A stretch of DNA of 10,971 nucleotides from Planctomycetota bacterium (lineage in GTDB: Bacteria; Planctomycetota; Phycisphaerae; FEN-1346; JAACEH01). The stretch spans positions 1 to 10,971 of the forward strand of contig JAFGPY010000160.1 in assembly GCA_016935955.1 (NCBI GenBank), given 5' to 3'. The translations under genes were made by a program, and so were the position numbers. How positions within the stretch are numbered: position 1 is the first letter of the stretch; each line of letters starts with the position of its first letter. The notes under the pieces were generated by a model. That model was not told the DNA's origin. It did no database searches and saw only the letters and a program-made list of their open reading frames with translations. Below are positions 5,696 to 10,971 of this stretch, in pieces.

Positions 5696-8600
5696 GTGTC
5701 GCTGCTGAAGGATTTCCAGGACCCGCCGAACGAATATCGCTTCGCTCCCTTCTGGTTCTGGAACCACGAGCTGAAGGCCGACGAGTTGGAGCGCCAGATC
5801 CTGGAGATGAAGGACCGCGGCATGGGGGGCTTCATCATGCACGCTCGCCACGGCCTGCTGACGCCCTACATGGGCCGTCAGTGGATGGAGGCCGTGGAGC
5901 ATTGTGCGAAGGTGGCCCAGCGCGAGAAGATGTGGGCCTGGCTCTACGACGAGGATAACTGGCCGTCGGGCACCGTGGGCATGCGACTGGCCCGCGAGCA
6001 CCCCGAGTACCGCATGAGCCAGCTTCGCATCAGCGACCGGGCCGACTTGCGGCGCGGCGAAACAATCGACCGCGAGATCAAGATCGACGACGAGCTGTTT
6101 TGCGTGCTGGCCGTTCCAATGGCCGGCGGCGAGGCCCAGTTCGGCAAGGAGAAGAACATCACCCGCCGGGTCAAGGACGGCCGCCTGAAGTACACCGCTG
6201 CCCGGGAGCAGGAGACCGTGGCGGTCTTTTCGCGGGTCTACTTCCGGCTGGCCTTCTGTGACGGGTACCTCGACACGCTCAACCGCCAGGCCTGCGCGTG
6301 GTTCATCGCCGAGACGCACGAGCGGTACGCCGCGGCCCTGGGCAAGCACCTCGGCCGCAGCGTCAAGGGCATCTTCACCGACGAGCCAAGCACATGGTAC
6401 GCCCACTACTCGGCGAGCGTCCAGTTCACCGACGAGTTGCCGCGACGGTTCGAGAAGCAGCACAGCATGCCGTTCGTGCGGGCCCTGCCGGCGCTGTTCA
6501 TGGCGGCCGGCCCGCAGACGACGCGCATCCGTCTGGACTTCCACGAGACGGTCAAGGCCATGTACATCGAGGCCTTCTTCAAGCCGATGTACGAGTGGTG
6601 CGAGAAGCGTAAGATGCGGTTCATCGGCCACATCCACCAGGAAGGCGAACTCGCCGGACAGGTCAAGCAGAACCTCGACTACTTCGCCACGGCCCAACAC
6701 ATGCACTACGCCGGCATCGACACGCTGTGCGACCTGACGTTCGACGCCGACATCGGCCCCATGCACCTGAACAACCACCTGGCCTGCAAGTTCGCCTCCA
6801 GCGCCGAGCACCTGCTGGAGAAGGAGCGGACCATGGCCGAGGCCTTCGGTGCGGCCGCCGGGTGGCAACTGACGCTGCCGACGCTGAAGCGGCTGGGCGA
6901 TTTCCAGGCCGCATGCGGCGTGAACTATTTCATGCCGCACGCCGCCTACTATTCGCTGGCCGGATTCCGCAAGTGGGAGTGCCCGCCGGATCACTCGTAC
7001 CACCTGAGCTATTGGCCGTTCTACCGCGTCTTCGCCGATCACCTGGCGCGGCTCTCGGCGGCCCTGCACGGCGGCACGCACCTGGCGCCCGTGGCCCTGT
7101 TGTCGCCGGTGGCTTCCATGGCGGCGGCCTTCGACCCCAACCCCGGCGCACGCCAGGCGTGGCTCGAGCGCGATCGCGAGAACCCGCAGGCCAAGACCAT
7201 CGAGACGGCGCTGGCGCAGACGGCCGAGGCCCTGTCGCGTCACCAGTTCGATTTCGACCTGGTCAACGAGGAGATGCTGGAGCGCGGCCGCGTGAACGTC
7301 GAGGGCGAGCTGGAGATTCGCGGCCGTCGCGGCAAGGTGCTCGAACGGTACCGTTGCCTGGTGTTGCCGCACGCAACGGTCCTGAGCCACAAGACGGTCG
7401 AGACGTTGGAGCACTGGGCCCGCGAGGGGCTGACGGTCCTGTTCGTCGAGACGTTGCCCGCGCAGAGCGCCGAGCAAGGCGCCGACGCCGACCTGGCCGA
7501 GCGCGTGCGGCGAATGGCCGAGACGATCGAGACCGTTGGCCGCACGACGCTGGCCGACGACGCGTTCATCCGCGAGCTGCGCGACCGCGTGGAGCCCGAC
7601 CTGGACCTGGGCGGCGTGCGCGACGTGGTCTACCTGATGAAAGACAAGGAGGACCGCCGCCTGGTGCTTCTGGCCAACACGAGCCGCGAGCGCGGCTACG
7701 AGCGGCTGAAGGTGCGCGTCCGGGCCTGCGGCGTGCCCCACCTCATGGACACGCGCACCGGACAGGTGCGCTGGCTGGAGCCGACGGTGCAGGAAGACGA
7801 GTGGACCGAACTGGAGCTGGACCTGCCGCCGAGCGGGTCGCAACTGCTGATGTTCGCCAAGCGGCGGCAGTCGGGCGAAGCGATCGGCCCGCGGCTGGCC
7901 AGCGTCGAATCGAGCCGCATGACCCTGGCCCGCGAGTGGCAGTTCGATGCCGAGGGCGGCAACTACTTCCCGTTGCGACGGTGGCACCTGGACATTCGCG
8001 GCAGCGGCCCGCCGGAGCACTGGCTGTCGTCGTTCGGCAAGACGTACCGCACGGAGTTCCATGCGGCCATCAGCCCGAGCCGCGCGATCCTGCTGGCCGA
8101 CGGCCTGTTCGACCAGGCGATGTACGTCAACAACATCCGGCCCGAGGCCCGGGTGCTGCTGAACGGCCACGAGCTGACCGACTGGCAGGAAGGCACCCAC
8201 TACGACCGCCTGGTTCCCGAGACCGACGTCACGAACTTCATCCGCCAGGGCAAGAACGAGCTGGTCATCAAGACGTCGAGCACCTTCCGGCCGAGTCTGA
8301 ACCTGGACCAGGTGCTGTACCTGTCGGGCGACTTCACCGTGGCCGGCCAGGGGGAGCACGAGGTGCTGAGCATCTCGCGGAGCATGGTCCAGACGGGCAG
8401 TTGGGCCCAGCAGGGCTTCCCGTACTTCAGCGGCATCGGCCGCTACGAGCAAGCCTTCGACGTGCCGCGCGAGCTGGCCGAGCAGCGGCTGTTCCTCGAC
8501 TTCGAGCGCGTAGCCCACGTGGTGCAGGTGCACATCAACGGGCAGGAGGCGAGCGTGCTGCCCTGGCCGCCCTACAGCCTCGAGGTGACCGGCCTGATCA

Positions 8601-8725
8601 AGCCCGGCCGCAACCGCATCGTCCTCCGCGTGGCCAACGCCATGGCTAACCTGTTCCACCTGAAGGCCGAACCCAGCGGCCTGCTCGGACGCGTCACCCT
8701 GGTGGCCAAGCGGCCGGTGGCCTGA
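5696..8725 (+). CDS. Large glycoside hydrolase, GH106 (alpha-L-rhamnosidase)-like, with C-terminal sugar-binding-type domain
   Basis: The start is the GTG at 5696 with AAAGGAGA 5 bases upstream. The frame is open back to 5618, but that extension has no ribosome-binding site. The 1009-residue product has no signal peptide, so it is probably cytoplasmic. Residues 14-110 carry the motifs 'FAPFWFWNHEL', 'GMGGFIMHAR' and 'WLYDEDNWPSG', followed by 'HPEYR', typical of the GH106-type barrel. 'GIFTDEP' (225-231) places E230 as a candidate catalytic acid. 'MAEAFGAAAGW' (380-390), with E382, and 'GVNYFMPHAAYYS' (408-420) follow as in these enzymes. About 450-640 resembles the Rossmann-like beta-trimerisation domain of such hydrolases. 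The C terminus (about 740-1009) contains beta-rich segments with 'YFSGIGRYEQAFDVP' and 'VHINGQ', as in GH2-type galactose-binding-like domains. The likely role is hydrolysis of rhamnosyl or related linkages on imported oligosaccharides. The family is fairly sure; the substrate and catalytic residues are inferred. Confidence 0.8.
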   Translation: MSLLKDFQDPPNEYRFAPFWFWNHELKADELERQILEMKDRGMGGFIMHARHGLLTPYMGRQWMEAVEHCAKVAQREKMWAWLYDEDNWPSGTVGMRLAREHPEYRMSQLRISDRADLRRGETIDREIKIDDELFCVLAVPMAGGEAQFGKEKNITRRVKDGRLKYTAAREQETVAVFSRVYFRLAFCDGYLDTLNRQACAWFIAETHERYAAALGKHLGRSVKGIFTDEPSTWYAHYSASVQFTDELPRRFEKQHSMPFVRALPALFMAAGPQTTRIRLDFHETVKAMYIEAFFKPMYEWCEKRKMRFIGHIHQEGELAGQVKQNLDYFATAQHMHYAGIDTLCDLTFDADIGPMHLNNHLACKFASSAEHLLEKERTMAEAFGAAAGWQLTLPTLKRLGDFQAACGVNYFMPHAAYYSLAGFRKWECPPDHSYHLSYWPFYRVFADHLARLSAALHGGTHLAPVALLSPVASMAAAFDPNPGARQAWLERDRENPQAKTIETALAQTAEALSRHQFDFDLVNEEMLERGRVNVEGELEIRGRRGKVLERYRCLVLPHATVLSHKTVETLEHWAREGLTVLFVETLPAQSAEQGADADLAERVRRMAETIETVGRTTLADDAFIRELRDRVEPDLDLGGVRDVVYLMKDKEDRRLVLLANTSRERGYERLKVRVRACGVPHLMDTRTGQVRWLEPTVQEDEWTELELDLPPSGSQLLMFAKRRQSGEAIGPRLASVESSRMTLAREWQFDAEGGNYFPLRRWHLDIRGSGPPEHWLSSFGKTYRTEFHAAISPSRAILLADGLFDQAMYVNNIRPEARVLLNGHELTDWQEGTHYDRLVPETDVTNFIRQGKNELVIKTSSTFRPSLNLDQVLYLSGDFTVAGQGEHEVLSISRSMVQTGSWAQQGFPYFSGIGRYEQAFDVPRELAEQRLFLDFERVAHVVQVHINGQEASVLPWPPYSLEVTGLIKPGRNRIVLRVANAMANLFHLKAEPSGLLGRVTLVAKRPVA

Positions 8726-8785
8726 TGCAACCCGGCCACCCCGACCCGATGGTCTGATGTAGCCCGGCCGCCCCGGCCGGGTGCG
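8722..8785 (+). repeat. Tandem copies 3 and 4 of the dispersed GC-rich hairpin repeat
   Basis: Two units with a 32-bp period share CTGATG-(C/T)A-(A/G)-CCCGGCC. The first (8722-8753) has a degenerate distal arm. The second (8754-8785) keeps a stem CCCGGCC/GGCCGGG (8763-8769 with 8775-8781) around GCCCC. The family is the one at 4711 and 4755. The hydrolase stop codon (TGA, 8723-8725) lies inside the first unit, so insertion or growth of this repeat may have set the gene's end. Confidence 0.65.
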
Positions 8786-8815
8786 AAGCGGTTTCCACAG
8801 TCACGTAGGGGGGTG

Positions 8816-8852
8816 ACACTTTGGAGGCCCGACGAAGTCGGGACCAAAGTGT
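8816..8852. terminator. Long interrupted hairpin between convergent genes
   Basis: ACACTTTGG (8816-8824) pairs with CCAAAGTGT (8844-8852). Inside it CCCGAC (8828-8833) pairs with GTCGGG (8837-8842) around GAA. This gives 15 bp in all, with one small internal loop (AGG against A). It sits between the convergent hydrolase and DUF486 genes and could stop transcription from either side. There is no T-tract, so it may be a dispersed repeat or processing site rather than a classic intrinsic terminator. Confidence 0.45.
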
Positions 8853-8857
8853 GCGCA

Positions 8858-8875
8858 GGCACGGCAGGCCGTGCC
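8858..8875. terminator. Second hairpin in the convergent intergenic region
   Basis: GGCACGGC (8858-8865) pairs perfectly with GCCGTGCC (8868-8875) around two bases (effectively 7 bp with a 4-nt loop). It lies just 3' of the longer hairpin and 34 bp from the stop codon of the DUF486 gene. There is no T-tract. It may act as a 3'-end stabiliser or transcription barrier. Confidence 0.4.
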
Positions 8876-8909
8876 CGCGAGAACGGTGTGCTGTTCGTCG
8901 TCTCGCTCG

Positions 8910-9266
8910 TCAGGCCGCAGGCTGGAAGTCGCGGAAGATGAAGAATGCCGCGGCGACCAGGCACAGGCCCGCCCACAGGAAGTTCAGCGACAGCCGCTCC
9001 CCCATGTAGACCACCGCGAAGACCGCGAAGACGCTCATCGTGATGATCTCCTGGGCCACCTTCAACTGGCCGAGGCTGTAGGTGCCGAAGCCCAGGCGGT
9101 TGGCCGGCACCTGCAGGCAATACTCGAACAGCGCCACGCCCCAGCTCAGCGCGATGGCCAGGATGAGCGGCCGGTGCCGCAAGTCCTTCAGGTGACCGTA
9201 CCAGGCGTAGGTCATGAAGACGTTGGACCCCACCAGCATCAGAAATGGTAGAACGCGACCAGCCAT
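8910..9266 (-). CDS. DMT-superfamily small membrane protein, DUF486 family
   Basis: The 118-residue product has the four-helix layout and signature motifs of the DUF486/DMT_6 family. 'SNVFMTYAWYGHLK' (14-27) is followed by 'SWGVALFEYCLQVPANRLG' (41-59) and 'QLKVAQEIITMSVFAVFAVVYM' (67-88), and the last helix ends 'FFIFRDF'. Length agrees with the family (about 115). Hydrophobic segments lie at about 5-22, 33-50, 73-90 and 95-112, and it should be an inner-membrane protein. Relatives belong to the drug/metabolite transporter superfamily, but no substrate is established for this family. The ATG at 9266 has GGAGG 4-5 bases upstream; the frame is open to 9308, but that extension has no comparable signal. 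It has its own extended -10 promoter upstream and so is probably monocistronic. It converges on the hydrolase. Confidence 0.93.
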   Translation of the reverse strand: MAGRVLPFLMLVGSNVFMTYAWYGHLKDLRHRPLILAIALSWGVALFEYCLQVPANRLGFGTYSLGQLKVAQEIITMSVFAVFAVVYMGERLSLNFLWAGLCLVAAAFFIFRDFQPAA

Positions 9267-9316
9267 AGTGCCTCCGAGCCCTGCGAACCGGATCGACCGA
9301 CAAAACACGGGCGGCT

Positions 9317-9325
9317 ATTATACCA
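9317..9325 (-). promoter_or_regulatory. Extended -10 promoter of the DUF486 gene
   Basis: The minus strand reads TGGTATAAT at 9325-9317, a perfect TATAAT with the TG extension. No good -35 lies 16-18 bp upstream, as is common for extended -10 promoters. Transcription would begin near 9310, giving a leader of about 44 nt. The element explains how this gene is expressed 178 bp away from the upstream gene on the same strand. Confidence 0.55.
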
Positions 9326-9362
9326 AGGCGGGTTGCGGTTTCGGTAGCGACGAAGACGGAGT

Positions 9363-9378
9363 TGTGGCCGCAGCCACA
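9363..9378. terminator. Small hairpin downstream of the four-segment membrane gene
   Basis: TGTGGC (9363-9368) pairs with GCCACA (9373-9378) around CGCA. It lies about 65 bp past the stop of the 9445-9888 gene and before the extended -10 of the DUF486 gene, a suitable place for a terminator. The stem is short and no T-tract follows, so this is a weak call. Confidence 0.25.
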
Positions 9379-9444
9379 CATTGCGGGAACTGTGCCGCCT
9401 TAGGCGTTGCGCTTGCCGTCCGGATCGACAGCAACCGTGAATTC

Positions 9445-9888
9445 TCACTTGCCCGTGCGGATTATGTGGCCGGCAAACCACCGAGCAACACCCCACCCGG
9501 CAAAGTGCCCCAACGCAAGACCGGTGAACCAGCACAGGCAACGAAATCCGATGACACCCAGCGGCAACTCGAACACGCGAAAACTGAACGCAGCGAATCC
9601 TACCAAGAACAGCAGTGCAAAGGGAGTCGCCATGATCACCGCATCCCAGATCAAGCATCGCAAGATGCACTCGGTCGGCAGCCCCGCCCTTACCAGAAGA
9701 ATCGTGCCGACGGCTGCACCTGTGGCCGCAACGGCGAAGAGAGCCAGAGGAATTCCGTACGACAGAATCAGAGATCTGGTTGCCGGACTCACCGGCAGAG
9801 ATCCAATCGTCGGGATGAGAAGGATGCACGTCAACACACTGAGTACCGTGATGATGTTGACCCATCGGAAGAGTCCAGCTTGACTCAT
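9445..9888 (-). CDS. Unrecognised four-segment membrane protein
   Basis: A 147-residue hydrophobic protein with no family I recognise. Predicted membrane segments lie at about 10-30, 44-66, 82-104 and 111-136. The charged residues are few, and the C terminus 'HIIRTGK' is short and basic. Cysteines occur at 21, 74, 78 and 118; 'CILRC' (74-78) has a CxxxC spacing. The ATG at 9888 is chosen because GGAGG lies 6 bases before it; a TTG in frame at 9903 is less likely. It begins 24 bp after the stop of the thioredoxin-reductase-like gene, so the two are probably co-transcribed, and a redox link is conceivable but unproven. Its coding DNA is clearly less GC-rich than its neighbours, with A/T-ending codons more frequent. 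That suggests recent acquisition or weak constraint. Confidence 0.75.
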   Translation of the reverse strand: MSQAGLFRWVNIITVLSVLTCILLIPTIGSLPVSPATRSLILSYGIPLALFAVAATGAAVGTILLVRAGLPTECILRCLIWDAVIMATPFALLFLVGFAAFSFRVFELPLGVIGFRCLCWFTGLALGHFAGWGVARWFAGHIIRTGK

Positions 9889-9912
9889 CGCGTGCCTCCG
9901 CAACCTGTTCTC

Positions 9913-10971
9913 TTACGGCGTCGCTGATACGGCCGTCTTCTGTTTGCGGATGTACTCGGCGGCAAAGAGGGCGGCGGCCACGCCTTCGCCCGTCGCGGTG
10001 GCGATTTGTTTCTGCGAGCCGCTGCGACAATCGCCCGCCGCGAAGAGGCCCGCCACGGCCGTCTCCATGCTGGCGTTCGAGGCCCGGACGAAACCGCCGT
10101 CGTCCAGGTCCACCGTCCCCTTGAGGAACCCCGTGTTCGGCGTCATGCCGATCCAGACGAAGACACCGTCGCACGCGAACGGACGCTCCTGGCCCGTGGC
10201 CAGGTCCTTCAGCACCACGCCCGTGACGCGCTCTTCGGGCTTGCCCTCGATGCGGACGACGGCCGTCGAGGTCAGCACCTCGGCGCGATCCTTGTGCTTG
10301 CCCAGCTCCTCAATCAGGAACGGCGTGGCCGTCAGGCGGTTGCGGTTCTGCACGATGGTCAGCCGCTTGACGAACTTCAGCAGGTGCAGCCCCTCGTCCA
10401 CGGCCGTGTTGCCGCCGCCGACCGCCACGACGTGCTTGTCGCGGTAGAACGGGGCGTCGCACGTGCCGCAATAGCTCACGCCGTAGCCCGTGAACTCCTT
10501 CTCGCCGGGCACGCCCAGGTGGCGGTACTGCGAGCCGGGGGCCAGGATGACCGTGCGGCCAACCACCGGGTCGCCCTCGTCCAGGTGCACGACGAACAGG
10601 TCGCCCTGCGACTCGATGCGCGTCACCTCGGCCCGTTCGCGGATGTCGGTCCCGAACCGTTTGGCCTGCGTGGCCAGGCGGTCGGTCAGCTCCGCGCCGC
10701 TGATCGGCTCGGGGAAACCGGGATAGTTCTCCACCTGGGCCGTCGTCAGGATCTGGCCGCCGACGACCATCTTCTCCAGCACGACGGTTTTGAACTGCTC
10801 GCGCGTGGTGTAGATGGCCGCCGCCAGGCCGGTCGGTCCGCCGCCGACGATGATGCAGTCGCAGAGCTTGCCCTCGCGGCCCGTCGCCTGCAGGCCGAAG
10901 GCCTTGCAGAGCTCCTCGCCCTGCGGGTTCACCAGCACCGTCTCGCCCGAGACGATCACCGGCAGCACGCG
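9913..10971 (-). CDS. Thioredoxin-disulfide-reductase-like flavoprotein (N terminus off the window)
   Basis: This FAD-dependent pyridine-nucleotide-disulfide oxidoreductase of the low-molecular-weight thioredoxin reductase type has 353 codons visible, and the frame stays open at the right edge. Numbering from the GTG at 10968, the FAD-binding 'IVGGGPTGLAAA' is at 40-51, the redox pair C167-G-T-C170 sits in 'SYCGTCDAPFY', and the nucleotide-binding 'VGGGNTAVDE' is at 183-192. The C-terminal FAD motif is 'GLFAAGDC' (307-314). About 35 residues precede the FAD fold and read 'LPVIVSGETVLVNP...ELCKAFGL'. This resembles the end of the glutaredoxin-like or cyclic-nucleotide-domain-linked extension found in longer family members, so the GTG is unlikely to be the true start. 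The usual HRRxxxR motif for NADPH is not evident; the equivalent stretch reads 'VQNRNRLTAT'. It leads a short operon with the membrane gene downstream. It is probably a reductase of thioredoxin or a related partner; the electron donor is uncertain. Confidence 0.88.
   Translation of the reverse strand, partial: RVLPVIVSGETVLVNPQGEELCKAFGLQATGREGKLCDCIIVGGGPTGLAAAIYTTREQFKTVVLEKMVVGGQILTTAQVENYPGFPEPISGAELTDRLATQAKRFGTDIRERAEVTRIESQGDLFVVHLDEGDPVVGRTVILAPGSQYRHLGVPGEKEFTGYGVSYCGTCDAPFYRDKHVVAVGGGNTAVDEGLHLLKFVKRLTIVQNRNRLTATPFLIEELGKHKDRAEVLTSTAVVRIEGKPEERVTGVVLKDLATGQERPFACDGVFVWIGMTPNTGFLKGTVDLDDGGFVRASNASMETAVAGLFAAGDCRSGSQKQIATATGEGVAAALFAAEYIRKQKTAVSATP

Noticed and set aside
6727..8649. 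A 640-codon plus-strand frame overlapping the hydrolase in another frame
   Set aside because: The translation is Arg/Ala/Gly/Pro-rich with no motifs, typical of a shifted frame of a GC-rich gene. The hydrolase frame carries all recognisable motifs.
5564..8659. A 1031-codon open frame on the minus strand opposite the hydrolase gene
   Set aside because: It mirrors the hydrolase codon by codon. The His/Gln/Val/Leu/Arg-rich translation has no domain, and long antisense frames are expected opposite a high-GC3 gene.
8572..9381. A 269-codon minus-strand frame covering the DUF486 gene
   Set aside because: It is a different frame from the DUF486 protein, which has all family motifs and a good ribosome-binding site. 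The longer frame has no recognisable content.

Overview
The window is GC-rich chromosomal DNA, probably from a member of the Planctomycetota. This is an inference. It rests on the two multi-pass membrane proteins with a central CxxC...CxxC zinc ribbon of the 'C-E-x-C-G-Y-x-L...C-P-x-C-G' type, on the GC-rich hairpin repeats in the intergenic DNA, and on the gene mix. No rRNA, tRNA, CRISPR array, transposase or phage gene was found.

Layout. On the minus strand, hisF (1-716) runs off the left edge and has its own promoter. Next comes a two-gene minus-strand operon (3827 to 931) of paralogous eight-segment membrane proteins. Each carries a zinc ribbon between two similar halves. A gene-poor stretch of about 1 kb follows (3828-4854). 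It holds a candidate operon promoter, a 24-bp direct repeat embedded in two hairpin units, a run of further hairpins, a strong terminator-like stem and two copies of a GC-rich hairpin repeat. nth (endonuclease III, minus, 4855-5496) is divergent from a 1009-residue GH106-like glycoside hydrolase (plus, 5696-8725). The intergenic DNA between them contains a perfect 20-bp palindrome. The hydrolase converges on a small DMT/DUF486 membrane protein (minus, 8910-9266) across a short spacer packed with hairpins. The right edge holds a minus-strand pair: a thioredoxin-reductase-like flavoprotein (runs off the right edge at its N terminus) followed 24 bp later by an unrecognised four-segment membrane protein with visibly lower GC.

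How it fits together. Histidine biosynthesis (hisF), base-excision repair (nth) and redox (trxB-like) are housekeeping functions with no evident link between them. The accessory content is the hydrolase, which probably degrades rhamnose-containing or related glycans, and the paired zinc-ribbon membrane proteins, whose function is unknown. The most interesting items are the internally duplicated, tandemly duplicated zinc-ribbon membrane proteins, the hairpin-dense 4.4-4.8 kb intergenic region, the dispersed hairpin family seen at two separate places, and the reductase that lacks the usual NADPH-binding arginine motif. No complete new system can be demonstrated from this window alone.
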